From Pigmentiphaga kullae (GTDB lineage Bacteria; Pseudomonadota; Gammaproteobacteria; Burkholderiales; Burkholderiaceae_B), in NCBI RefSeq assembly GCF_004216695.1, contig NZ_SGXC01000001.1, positions 1,550,001-1,614,000 of the forward strand: a DNA stretch of 64,000 bases. Direction: 5' to 3'. Below are positions 30,203 to 38,655 of this stretch, piece by piece (position 1 is the stretch's first letter; the number at the start of each line of letters is the position of its first letter). Below the pieces are notes generated by a model. The model worked only from the letters and a program-made list of their open reading frames with translations, did no database searches and was not told the origin of the DNA. The translations under genes and the position numbers were made by a program.

Positions 30203-31093
30203 GTGAAAGCCGCTCCTTTCGATTATGTGCGTGCCGAGGGCCTGGACCATGCCCTCGAACTTCTGCACCAGCACGGCTACGAGGCCAAGCTGCTGGCCGG
30301 CGGCCAGAGCCTGGTGCCGATGATGGCCATGCGCCTGGCGCGCCCCGCGCTGCTGGTGGACATCCACCGGGTGTCCGCGCTGCGGTCGCTGGACGTCTCG
30401 GATAAGGCCGTGGTGACCGGCGCCGTGGTGCGCCAGCGAACCCTGGAAGACGAGACCTCGCTGCATGCGCGGATCCCCCTGGTCGCCGCCGCGCTGCGCT
30501 GGGTGGGACATGGCCAGACGCGTAACCGCGGCACCGTGGGCGGGAGCCTGGTGCATGCCGACCCGTCAGCCGAGCTGCCGCTGGCCGCCCTCGTGCTCGA
30601 CGCGAGATTGCGTTTGACCAGCCGGGACGAGGGCGAGCGCAGTGTCGCCGCCGGAGATTTCTTCCTGGGACCCATGTTCACCGACACCCGCGACACAGAG
30701 TGCCTGACCGCCATTGAGTGGCCCGTGTGGGACGCGCGCGGTACCGGCTGTGCATTCGACGAGATAGCGATACGGCACGGGGACTTCGCCATGGCGTCGG
30801 CCGCCGCGCAGGTTCGTGTCGACGCCTCGGGGGTCTGCCGGCGCGCCGCTTTCGGCCTTGGTGGCGTCGACGGCGTACCCCGCAGGTTTCCCGAGTTGGC
30901 GCAGCGCCTGGAAGGGCAGAGGCTGGACGACGATCTGCTGCGTGGCGTGGCCGAGGACGCGGCGGCGGCGTGCGAACCCGGCAGCGATCTGCATGCGACC
31001 GCCGAATACCGGCGCCACCTGGCGGCAGTGCTGGCGGTACGCGTTCTTCGCCAGGCCGCGCAATCGGCCAAGTCTTCGGTACGGACCGTCTAG
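30203..31093 (+). CDS. Molybdenum hydroxylase FAD subunit (CoxM-like)
   Basis: A 296-residue FAD-binding medium subunit of the xanthine dehydrogenase family. The FAD motifs LLAGGQSLVPMMAMR (near residue 33) and RNRGTVGGSLVHADPSAELP (near 110) are clear. It passes electrons from the [2Fe-2S] subunit to the final acceptor. The GTG start gives MKAAPFDYVRAEG, matching the usual MKxxxFDY opening. The small and large subunit genes follow immediately, so the three form one enzyme. The substrate, an N-heterocycle or aromatic acid derivative, is not determinable. The LysR at 29079 is the likely regulator. Confidence 0.9.
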   Translation: MKAAPFDYVRAEGLDHALELLHQHGYEAKLLAGGQSLVPMMAMRLARPALLVDIHRVSALRSLDVSDKAVVTGAVVRQRTLEDETSLHARIPLVAAALRWVGHGQTRNRGTVGGSLVHADPSAELPLAALVLDARLRLTSRDEGERSVAAGDFFLGPMFTDTRDTECLTAIEWPVWDARGTGCAFDEIAIRHGDFAMASAAAQVRVDASGVCRRAAFGLGGVDGVPRRFPELAQRLEGQRLDDDLLRGVAEDAAAACEPGSDLHATAEYRRHLAAVLAVRVLRQAAQSAKSSVRTV

Positions 31094-31113
31094 CCATGGA
31101 ATTTCCCCGACTC

Positions 31114-31587
31114 ATGAATATCTCCATCAATGTGAACGGCGTCGTGCGGCAGGCCCAGGTCGAGCCGCGCACCACCCTGGTGGATTTCCTGCGCGACACG
31201 CTGAAGCTGACCGGCACGCACATCGGCTGTGAACACGGTGTCTGCGGCGCGTGTTCGGTCCTGCTCGACGGCGAGCCCGTCAGGTCCTGCTGCATGTTCG
31301 CGGTCCAGGCCGACGGCCTGTCGGTAACGACCGTGGAGGGATTGGCGCCGGAACGAGGCCGGCTGTCCGCCATCCAGGACGCGTTCTGCGAGAAGCATGC
31401 CTTGCAGTGCGGCTATTGCACGCCGGGCATGCTGATCGCCTGCCACGCGCTCGTGGCGCGCCACCCTCGTCCCGACGAGGCGCAGATCCGCGAGGCCATC
31501 AGTGGCAACCTGTGCCGGTGCACCGGCTATCAACAGATCGTGGATGCCGTCCAGCATGGGACGGCGCAGGAGTCGTCGCATGACTGA
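31114..31587 (+). CDS. Molybdenum hydroxylase [2Fe-2S] subunit (CoxS-like)
   Basis: A 157-residue small subunit with two [2Fe-2S] clusters. The plant-type cluster is in CEHGVCGACSVLLDGE plus RSCC, and the helical-domain cluster in CGYCTPG and CRCTGYQ. The ATG at 31114 (MNISINVNG) gives the normal family length; an ATG at 31096 would add six residues and is possible. The stop overlaps the large-subunit start (ATGACTGA), so the genes are translationally coupled. It transfers electrons from the Mo centre to the FAD subunit. Confidence 0.9.
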   Translation: MNISINVNGVVRQAQVEPRTTLVDFLRDTLKLTGTHIGCEHGVCGACSVLLDGEPVRSCCMFAVQADGLSVTTVEGLAPERGRLSAIQDAFCEKHALQCGYCTPGMLIACHALVARHPRPDEAQIREAISGNLCRCTGYQQIVDAVQHGTAQESSHD

Positions 31588-34021
31588 GCCCGGGAAATTC
31601 CGCTATATCGGCAAGCACCGCCGCGCCGTGGAGCACCGCCGTTTCGTGACGGGGCAGGGGCGCTATGCCGCCGATATACAGCTGCCCGACGTGCTGCACG
31701 TGGCCATCGTCGCAAGTCCGCATGCGCACGCCAGGATACGGTCCATCGACGCCTCCGCGGCGCTGGCCATGCCCGGCGTGCATGCCGTCCTGACCGGAGA
31801 GGAACTCTGCGCGCAGACCGACCCCATGCTGCCCGGCGTCGATGCCCCGCAGGTGAAGCGGTTCCCGCTTGCCCACGGCGTGGCTCGCTACGCCGGCGAG
31901 TGGGTGGCCGCGGTCGTGGCCGACACTCGTGCGCTGGCCGAAGACGCGGCCGAGGCGGTGGCCGTCGAGTACGAACCCATCGACCACGTCGTCGATCCGC
32001 TGGCCGCGATGGAACCCGCCGCGCCGCAGGTGCATCCGCTGCATGGGTCCAACGTGATCTTCCGCCGCGTCTTCAATTGGGGCGAGGTGGACGAGCATTT
32101 CGCCCGGGCGCCCCACAGGCTGTCGTATCGCGTGCATTGGGCGCGCAGCGCGACCGTGCCCATCGAGACATTCGCGGTCAGCGCCTGGTGGAACGATGCG
32201 ACCGGCATCCTCGACGTCTGGGCATCCATCCAGATGCCGAAGTATCCCGATCTGCTGGCCCGTGCGCTGCGGCTGCCGGGCAACGCGGTGCGCGTGCACT
32301 ACGACGTGGACGTCGGCGGCAGCTACGGGGTCAAGCGCGGCATCAAGCATTCGGTGCTGGTGGGCTACCTGGCGCGAAAGCTGGGCCGCCCCGTCCGGTT
32401 CATCGAGGACCGGCTGGAGAACATGCGGGGCGGCGACATGCAGGGGCCGGACCGCGTCTTCGACGTGACGCTGGCGTTCGACGGCGACGGCATCGTCAAA
32501 TCCATGCGGATGCGCGCGGTGGACGACATCGGCGCCTATTCGGGCCGGGCGCCGCTGCAACTGGGCAAGCCGGTGGGCGCGATCGTCGGCCCGTACCGGA
32601 TCGCCAGCGTGGAATACGATGCCGTGTCGGTAATGACCAACAAGACCCCGCAGGAGGCGGTGCGCGGGTTCGGGCAATCCCCGACCAACTACGCCATCGA
32701 AACCGGCATGGACAAGGTGGCGCGCTTCCTGGGGCTGGACCGCATCGAGCTGCGCCGCCGCAACCTTATCGGCAAGGACGAATTTCCCTATCTGATCCCC
32801 AGCGGCACCACCTACGATTCGGGCGACTACGCGGCGGTCCTCGGCAAGGCACTGGATGCCGCCTCGCTCGAACAGATCCAGCGCCAGCGCGACGAATTGC
32901 GCCAGCGCGGATTGCTGGCCGGCATCGGCATCTCGACCTGCCTCGAGCCCTCGGGGGGCAACTCCGCCTTCGAGCCGCTGTTCAATCCCAAGAACACGAC
33001 GACCACCTGGATGGATTCGTGCCTCGTGCGCATCGACCTCTCCGGTTCCGTGACGGCGTTGATGGGAACCTCGACCTCGGGCCAGGCGCACGAGACGCTG
33101 GTATCGACCGTGGTGGGCGAGATCCTGCAGCGCGAGCCGGACGGCATCCGCGTCCTGCACGCCGATTCGCTCAACGCCTTGCCCTCGAACAGCCCCGTCG
33201 GCAGCCGCATGGCCATCATGCTGGGCGGGGCGGCGGCTGGCGCCGCCAAGAAATTGCGCGCCAAATTGCTGCGCATCGCCGCGCACAACCTCGGGCTGGC
33301 GGAGGAGCAACTGGCGTACGACGGCGGCGACGTCGTATCGAAGTCCGATTCCGCGCGGCGCATTTCGTGGGACAGCCTGGTGGAGATCGCGCATCGCATG
33401 TTCCACAAACTGCCCGAAGGCACCGAGCCTGGGTTGCAGGAAAAGTTCGTCTGGGAAGTGCCCACCGGCGGAAAGATGCCGACCGAGGACGGCCGGGTGC
33501 AGATGTATCCCTGCCATTCGTTCGAGTCGCACGTCGTGTTGGTCAGCATCGACCCCGATACCGGCAAGACGACGTTCCATCGCTACGTGTGCGGCCACGA
33601 TTGCGGCGTGATGATCAGCCCCGACGTCGTCCATGGGATGACCTATGGCGGGATCGCGCACGGGTTGGGCGCGGCGATGATGGAGAAGTTCGCCTTTTCC
33701 GACGAGGGACAGCTGCTTGCCGGCACCTTCATGGATTACCTGCTGCCGAGCGCGCTGGAAGTTCCCGCCGTCACCATCGTCGACCATTGCACGCCGTCGC
33801 CGCTGACGGAGTTCGGCCAGAAGGGATCAGGGGAGGCGGGGTATCTGGGCAGCCCGGCGGCGATTGCCGGTGCGATCAACGACGCGTTGGCACAGGTGGG
33901 GGCCAGCATCGACGCCCTGCCCATGACGCCGCAGGCGATCTGGAACGCGTTGCGGCGTGCCTCGGGCGAGCCGCGGGTATTGTCCGAGCGGCCCGATGTT
34001 TCCGAGATGGAGAAGGTGTGA
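31580..34021 (+). CDS. Molybdenum hydroxylase large (molybdopterin) subunit (CoxL-like)
   Basis: An 813-residue molybdopterin-binding subunit of the xanthine dehydrogenase/CO dehydrogenase family, beginning with an Ald_Xan_dh_C domain (HRRFVTGQGRYAADIQLPDVLHVAIVASPHAHA). The usual GGGFGxK is replaced by GGSYGVK (near residue 250), while the catalytic glutamate in GQKGSGEAGYLG near the C-terminus is kept. The substitution suggests a subfamily with a distinct substrate. The ATG at 31580 overlaps the end of the small subunit, and its stop overlaps the next gene (TGATG). The enzyme hydroxylates a carbon using water. The second large subunit in this window (59169-61544) keeps the standard motif. 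Confidence 0.9.
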   Translation: MTEPGKFRYIGKHRRAVEHRRFVTGQGRYAADIQLPDVLHVAIVASPHAHARIRSIDASAALAMPGVHAVLTGEELCAQTDPMLPGVDAPQVKRFPLAHGVARYAGEWVAAVVADTRALAEDAAEAVAVEYEPIDHVVDPLAAMEPAAPQVHPLHGSNVIFRRVFNWGEVDEHFARAPHRLSYRVHWARSATVPIETFAVSAWWNDATGILDVWASIQMPKYPDLLARALRLPGNAVRVHYDVDVGGSYGVKRGIKHSVLVGYLARKLGRPVRFIEDRLENMRGGDMQGPDRVFDVTLAFDGDGIVKSMRMRAVDDIGAYSGRAPLQLGKPVGAIVGPYRIASVEYDAVSVMTNKTPQEAVRGFGQSPTNYAIETGMDKVARFLGLDRIELRRRNLIGKDEFPYLIPSGTTYDSGDYAAVLGKALDAASLEQIQRQRDELRQRGLLAGIGISTCLEPSGGNSAFEPLFNPKNTTTTWMDSCLVRIDLSGSVTALMGTSTSGQAHETLVSTVVGEILQREPDGIRVLHADSLNALPSNSPVGSRMAIMLGGAAAGAAKKLRAKLLRIAAHNLGLAEEQLAYDGGDVVSKSDSARRISWDSLVEIAHRMFHKLPEGTEPGLQEKFVWEVPTGGKMPTEDGRVQMYPCHSFESHVVLVSIDPDTGKTTFHRYVCGHDCGVMISPDVVHGMTYGGIAHGLGAAMMEKFAFSDEGQLLAGTFMDYLLPSALEVPAVTIVDHCTPSPLTEFGQKGSGEAGYLGSPAAIAGAINDALAQVGASIDALPMTPQAIWNALRRASGEPRVLSERPDVSEMEKV

Positions 34022-34863
34022 TGGCAACGACGGACAACGCTGCGAAGTCGCGACAGGAAACGCTGCGGGTGGCCGGTCCGGCGGGCGAGATCGCGGTTCT
34101 GGTCCAGGGCGACCCGGCGGGAGCGCCGATATTCATGACCCACTCCATCCTGTCGTCCAGCATGATGTGGGACGACGAGGCGGCCTTGCTGGCGGCGCGA
34201 GGATACCGCGTCATCCGGGCCGATACGCGCGGACACGGGCAATCGCAGCCGCCTGCCGGACCTTGCACCATGGACGCGCTGGCTGCCGATACGATCGCGG
34301 TGCTCGACGCGCTGGGCATCGAGCGTGTCCATTACGTGGGGCTATCGCTGGGCGGCATGAGCGGATTCGGCCTGGGCATCCGGCATGCCCGCCGGCTGTC
34401 GAGCCTCTGCCTGTGCGATGCCCGTGCCGATACGCCGCCGGAACTGCAGCCGGTCTGGGCCGAGCGTATCGCCATTGCGCGCGAGCAGGGTACTGCCGCG
34501 CTCGCGGATGCCACGGTCGAGCGCTGGTTCGGCCGGCCCTTCGCGGACGCGCATCCCGACGTCGCCCGGCGTTTCCGGCAGCAGGCGGCCGCCACTTCGG
34601 ACGCGGGGTTCATCGGCTGCGCGCAGGCGATCCAGGGCCTGGACTATCTGGCCGACGTCGGCGGCATCACGGTACCGACCACGCTGCTGGTAGGGGCCAA
34701 CGACGGACCCTTGCCCGACGCGATGCGGCATTTGCAGTCGCTGATACGGGGGGCCGAACTCGAGGTGATTCCCGACGCCGGCCATCTGCCCAACATCGAT
34801 CAACCCGCCGCATTCCAGGGCGCCCTGTTGCGCCATTTCGATCGCGTCCGCAACCGCCAATGA
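34021..34863 (+). CDS. Alpha/beta hydrolase (enol-lactonase-like)
   Basis: A 280-residue alpha/beta hydrolase resembling 3-oxoadipate enol-lactonases (PcaD type). The nucleophile is S109 in GLSLGG, the acid probably D228 (GANDGP) and the base H255 (GHLPN). The oxyanion region is THSILSSSMMWDDE. The ATG overlaps the stop of the Mo-hydroxylase large subunit. Its place between a hydroxylase and a crotonase suggests ring-opening or ester/lactone hydrolysis downstream of the hydroxylated substrate. PcaD itself is unlikely, as no protocatechuate genes are present. Confidence 0.85.
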   Translation: MATTDNAAKSRQETLRVAGPAGEIAVLVQGDPAGAPIFMTHSILSSSMMWDDEAALLAARGYRVIRADTRGHGQSQPPAGPCTMDALAADTIAVLDALGIERVHYVGLSLGGMSGFGLGIRHARRLSSLCLCDARADTPPELQPVWAERIAIAREQGTAALADATVERWFGRPFADAHPDVARRFRQQAAATSDAGFIGCAQAIQGLDYLADVGGITVPTTLLVGANDGPLPDAMRHLQSLIRGAELEVIPDAGHLPNIDQPAAFQGALLRHFDRVRNRQ

Positions 34864-34912
34864 GCCCGTTCGGCGGTCGGCGACATTTTCCTTTCACCTC
34901 AGGAGGCAGTAC

Positions 34913-35647
34913 ATGAGCGAGCAACTCTCGATAGAGCAGGACGGCCGTATTCTTCGCATTACCTTCAATCGTCCGCAGGACAATGGCGTGACGGACGCGA
35001 TGGCCGTGGCATTCGCCGATGCCATCCTGAACGCGCACCACACCTCGGATGCCGTCGTGCTGCGCAGCGTCGGGCCGGATTTCTGCACCGGACGCGCCCG
35101 CGACCCCGGTTCGCCCGCGCCGTCTCCCGAGGCCTATGCGCGGCGTCCGGAGTACGACGCGATCTTCAATAGCTACAAGGCCATACGGAACGCGCAAGTG
35201 CCGGTCATCGCCGCCATCGAGGGCCGGGCCATGGGATTCGGCACCGCCATCGCCGCGCTTTGCGACGTGTCGTTCGCCAGCGATACCGCGACATTCAATA
35301 TTCCCGAGATCGCGCACAACGTGATGCCGACCATGGTCATGTCGGCGCTGTACGACCGCGTCAATCGCAACGCCATCCTGTGGATGGCCTATTCCGCCGA
35401 CTTCATCGACGCCCAGCGCGCCATGGCCTACGGCCTGGTCAGTACCGTCGTGGCCGCGGACAAGCTCGATGCCGAACTCGCCCGCTTCTGCGAACTGCTG
35501 ACGAGCCGTCCCCGTCCGGCCATCCTGGGGCTCAAGGAGTATCTGCATGTCGCCCCCCGCATGGACGAGCTTGGCGCCATCGATTACGCGCGGACGCTCC
35601 ATTCCATGGTCAATACGGCTGCGGCCATGAAGCGCCAGCACGGCTGA
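34913..35647 (+). CDS. Enoyl-CoA hydratase/isomerase-family protein
   Basis: A 244-residue crotonase-fold protein of normal length. The first oxyanion-hole region is GPDFCTGRARDPG and the second EGRAMGFGTAIAALCDVSFAS. Neither glutamate of classical hydratases is obvious, so the reaction could be hydration, isomerisation or C-C cleavage of a CoA ester. AGGAGG lies upstream of the ATG. It follows the alpha/beta hydrolase in the Mo-hydroxylase operon. No CoA ligase is adjacent; the substrate may come from another cluster. Confidence 0.85.
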   Translation: MSEQLSIEQDGRILRITFNRPQDNGVTDAMAVAFADAILNAHHTSDAVVLRSVGPDFCTGRARDPGSPAPSPEAYARRPEYDAIFNSYKAIRNAQVPVIAAIEGRAMGFGTAIAALCDVSFASDTATFNIPEIAHNVMPTMVMSALYDRVNRNAILWMAYSADFIDAQRAMAYGLVSTVVAADKLDAELARFCELLTSRPRPAILGLKEYLHVAPRMDELGAIDYARTLHSMVNTAAAMKRQHG

Positions 35648-35660
35648 GGTCGAGGGGTTC

Positions 35661-36278
35661 ATGGAAATCACCGGTACCCAAGTCATTGCCGCGCCCCGCG
35701 CCGACGTCTGGAAGGCCTTGAACGACCCCGCCACGCTCAAACGCTGTCTTCCGGGATGCGAGTCGGTCGAACAGGCGGGCCCCGATGAGTTTCGCATCGT
35801 GATCACCGCCGCCATCGGGCCGCTCCGGCCGCGCTTCAACGGCTCGCTGCGCCTGACCGAAGCCGTGCCGCCCGCTTCCTGCGTCATGGTGTTCGAAGGG
35901 CAGGGCGGAGCGATGGGGTTCGGCAAGGGGTCGGCGTCGGTCGATCTGAAGGAGGCGGACGGGGGCACGGAACTGGCCTACGCGGCGCAGGCGCAAGTGG
36001 GCGGGAAGCTGGCGCAGGTCGGCGGCCGCCTGATCGACAGCGTGGCCAGAAAGATTTCCGACGATTTCTTCAAGGCCTTTCGCAAGCAGTTCACGCCGGA
36101 GGAGGCGGGCGCGCCGGCCGCCCGGGCCACCGGCGGCGGGCCGGCGAGCCCGGCCGACGCGGTGCCGCCGGTGCCGGCCGGTGCCGATGCAACGACACGC
36201 GTGCCGGGCTGGTGGCTGATCGTGGCCTTCGCCCTGGGCGTGGCGGCAACGCTGGCCGGGGCAGCGGTCATCTCATAG
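35661..36278 (+). CDS. CoxG-like SRPBCC protein with C-terminal membrane anchor
   Basis: A 205-residue protein whose first 140 residues are a CoxG/SRPBCC domain (MEITGTQVIAAPRADVWKALNDPATLKRCLPGCESVE). An Ala/Pro-rich linker follows, then one transmembrane segment near the C-terminus (WWLIVAFALGVAATLAGAAVIS). CoxG in carboxydotrophs anchors CO dehydrogenase to the membrane, and homologues accompany many Mo hydroxylases. That fits its place in this operon: it probably docks the hydroxylase on the cytoplasmic membrane near the respiratory chain. A second CoxG-like protein lies at 58364-59152 next to the other Mo hydroxylase. Confidence 0.88.
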   Translation: MEITGTQVIAAPRADVWKALNDPATLKRCLPGCESVEQAGPDEFRIVITAAIGPLRPRFNGSLRLTEAVPPASCVMVFEGQGGAMGFGKGSASVDLKEADGGTELAYAAQAQVGGKLAQVGGRLIDSVARKISDDFFKAFRKQFTPEEAGAPAARATGGGPASPADAVPPVPAGADATTRVPGWWLIVAFALGVAATLAGAAVIS

Positions 36279-36303
36279 TCGAAACAAGAACGAGGAAACA
36301 TCC

Positions 36304-37290
36304 ATGGAGACTACGCAAGCAGGACGCCGCAGGTTTCTGCTGGCCGGCGCGGCAGCGGCGTTGCTGGGCAACGCCTACGCGCAGGCACCGTCGACCGGCA
36401 AGACGGTTAGGATACTGGTGGGATTCCCGCCAGGCCAGGCCACCGATATCGTGGCGCGCATGCTGGCCGAGAAACTCGCGGCCGCGACCGGCGACAACTA
36501 CATCGTGGAGAACAAGCCGGGCCAGGGGGGGAGCCTGGGCCTGGGCTATCTCGCCAAGGCTCCCAACGACGGCAGCGTCATGATGCTGGCCCATATGTCC
36601 GCGGTGGCGACCAATCCGCACATGTACAAGAGCGTCGCCTACGATTCGACCAAGGACTTCGAGGCCATCGGCCTGGTCGGCGACCTGCCGTTCGTCCTGG
36701 TGGCGAATCCCGCCGTGCCCGCCAGGAATGTCGCCGAGCTCATCGCCTACGCGAAGGCGAACCCGGGCAAGCTGACCAATGCGTCGTCGGGCAACGGCAC
36801 CGTGTCGCACCTGGCGATGGAGGAGTTCAAGCGTCATGCCGGCGTGGACATCGTTCACGTACCGTATCAGGGCAGCTCGCGCGGACTGACCGACGTCATG
36901 GCCGGAACGGTGTCGATCGCGCTGGAGACCGCGGCGGCCACCAAGCCGTTGGTCGAGTCCGGCAAGTTGCGCGTGCTGGGCGCAGGCAGCGCGCAGCGCC
37001 TGGATGGCGTGCTGGCCGCGCCTACGCTGATGGAGCAGGGCATTCCCAAGTTCACCGCGGTGACCTGGCTGATGCTGATGTACCCCGCCGGCGTGCCGAA
37101 GAATCTGGTCGACCGCAATTTCGCGGCCCTGAGCCGGATTGCGCAGACCCAGGATTTCAAGGACCGCCTGCGCACCATAGGCGCCTTGCCGCGCAGCAGC
37201 CGGAGTCCGCAGGAAGCCAACGAGTACGTGCGCAGCGAATACCGCTATTGGGGGGAAGTCGTCAAGCGCAGCGGCGTCAACCTGGGGTGA
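36304..37290 (+). CDS. Bug-family periplasmic solute receptor, Tat-type signal
   Basis: A 328-residue Bug receptor. Its signal peptide METTQAGRRRFLLAGAAAALLG has a twin-arginine-like RRRFLL motif, unlike the Sec-type signals of most Bug proteins in this window. Typical segments are VRILVGFPPGQATDIVARMLA, VENKPGQGGSLGLG and HVPYQGSSRGLTDVMAGT. It is the last gene of the Mo-hydroxylase operon and the likely receptor for its substrate. The stop overlaps the convergent LysR gene by 14 bases. Confidence 0.9.
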   Translation: METTQAGRRRFLLAGAAAALLGNAYAQAPSTGKTVRILVGFPPGQATDIVARMLAEKLAAATGDNYIVENKPGQGGSLGLGYLAKAPNDGSVMMLAHMSAVATNPHMYKSVAYDSTKDFEAIGLVGDLPFVLVANPAVPARNVAELIAYAKANPGKLTNASSGNGTVSHLAMEEFKRHAGVDIVHVPYQGSSRGLTDVMAGTVSIALETAAATKPLVESGKLRVLGAGSAQRLDGVLAAPTLMEQGIPKFTAVTWLMLMYPAGVPKNLVDRNFAALSRIAQTQDFKDRLRTIGALPRSSRSPQEANEYVRSEYRYWGEVVKRSGVNLG

Positions 37291-38533
37291 CGGCCGGCAT
37301 GGCCCCAGGCTGGGAGGGGGCCTCGGGCGCCAGGGTGCCCGCGGTCGCCGCTTCGATGTGCTGCATCAGCTTCTCGCACAACAGCGAAGGTTGCGCATCG
37401 CGCCGCAGGATGAAGCCGATCTCGCGTCCGGTGTGGGGAAGTTCGACTTCCAGCACCTTGACGGCGCCCGAGGCAATCTCGTAGCTCAGGTACTCGGGCG
37501 ATACCGCCGACACCACATCGCTATGCTGCAGGAGGCCGCGCAGCAAGCCGAGGTCTCCCGCCTGCACCGCCACGTGCGGGGCAGCGATCCCCAACTGGTG
37601 GAACAAGTCGTTCAGCAACTCGCGCGTCGGCGCCCCGCGATCCCGCAGCACCCAGGGATAGCGCACGAGATCGGCAATTTCGACGCGATCCTGGGCGCAT
37701 AGTGGATGCCCTGCGCGCGTGACCACGACCAGGTGGTCGCGGCCGATCACGCGTATCAGGAAATCCCGATGCGAGTAGTTGGCATTGAGGCCGGTCAGGA
37801 TGAAATCGATCTCGCCGGAGTGCACGCCCGCGAACAGGATCTCGAACGGTGCGTCCACCATGGAGATCTGGACATTGGGATGCTTGCCGACCAATGCCGC
37901 GATGGCTTGGGGCAACACCCGGGTTCGCATGGACGGTAATGCCGCGAACATGACGCGGCCGCTCATTTCGCCGCGTTGCTGTGCGATGTCCGCCTCCAGG
38001 TGCCGCAGTTCGGCCAGCACCCGCCTGACGCGGAACAGCAGCAGCTCGCCCGCTTCGGTCACGGCCATGCCCTTGGCGGTGCGGCGGAACAGGCGCAGCT
38101 CGAGCGAGGCTTCTGCCTGCCTGAGCAGGGCGCTGACCGCGGGCTGCGTCAGGCCCATCACCGCCGCCACGCTGGGCATGTGCCCCATTTCGCGCAGACG
38201 GACCAGCGCCGTCAATTGGCGTTCTCCCACCAGCATGGCGAACAGCGGCGCGCCGGGCGAGACCCGGTAGGGGGTCAGCTCGGCACAGGCCTGGCGCAGC
38301 TCGGCATCGATGCGCAGCGCGCGGCGGTAGGCCGCATCGCCGAAGGGCGTGGGCGCCATACCCGAAGACTGGCGCTCGAACAGCGGGGCCTCGAAGCTGG
38401 CTTCGAGCTGGCGGATGGAACTGGCCACCGCCGAAGGCGTGCGCAGCAGGCGCTCGGCCGCGTGCGCGATGCCGCCTTCTTCCACTACGGCGATCAGCGC
38501 CCGCAGGTGCCGCATGTGGTTGCGTTCTTGCAT
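37277..38533 (-). CDS. LysR-type regulator with two tandem HTH domains (A)
   Basis: A 418-residue LysR-like protein, about 110 residues longer than normal. The N-terminal part has a full HTH (LRALIAVVEEGGIAHAAERLLRTPSAVASSIRQLEASFEAPLFER). A second LysR HTH follows around residues 105-165 (LTALVRLREMGHMPSVAAVMGLTQPAVSALLRQAEASLELRLFRR), then the substrate-binding domain. The frame is intact, so this is a genuine duplication, not a sequencing artefact. It is divergent from the ABC transporter operon at 38656. The ATG at 38533 is chosen as the first residue before the HTH. The same architecture recurs at 49522-50769. Confidence 0.88.
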   Translation of the reverse strand: MQERNHMRHLRALIAVVEEGGIAHAAERLLRTPSAVASSIRQLEASFEAPLFERQSSGMAPTPFGDAAYRRALRIDAELRQACAELTPYRVSPGAPLFAMLVGERQLTALVRLREMGHMPSVAAVMGLTQPAVSALLRQAEASLELRLFRRTAKGMAVTEAGELLLFRVRRVLAELRHLEADIAQQRGEMSGRVMFAALPSMRTRVLPQAIAALVGKHPNVQISMVDAPFEILFAGVHSGEIDFILTGLNANYSHRDFLIRVIGRDHLVVVTRAGHPLCAQDRVEIADLVRYPWVLRDRGAPTRELLNDLFHQLGIAAPHVAVQAGDLGLLRGLLQHSDVVSAVSPEYLSYEIASGAVKVLEVELPHTGREIGFILRRDAQPSLLCEKLMQHIEAATAGTLAPEAPSQPGAMPAVTPG

Positions 38534-38558
38534 CAGGAAATACGTCCGATAAGAAAAA

Positions 38559-38573
38559 TTGCTGGCCAAGCAA
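38559..38573. promoter_or_regulatory. Candidate LysR operator upstream of the ABC transporter operon
   Basis: Inverted repeat TTGCT-GGCCA-AGCAA with a T-N11-A core, in the gap between the tandem-HTH LysR and the transporter genes. Flanking AAGAA/AAG elements (38551 and 38572) are 21 bp apart in direct orientation. A site for the tandem-HTH regulator is plausible but unproven. Confidence 0.45.
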
Positions 38574-38655
38574 GAATAACTTGGTCGTTTCATCGGAGGC
38601 AAGAACCTACAATCGGCCCTGACGCAGTCGTGACAACCCCAGGAGAGACCGCCAT

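Noticed and set aside
31499-33787. 762-residue antisense frame over the first Mo hydroxylase large subunit
   Set aside because: The sense frame encodes an intact CoxL-like protein with conserved motifs; the antisense product has none and no ribosome site.
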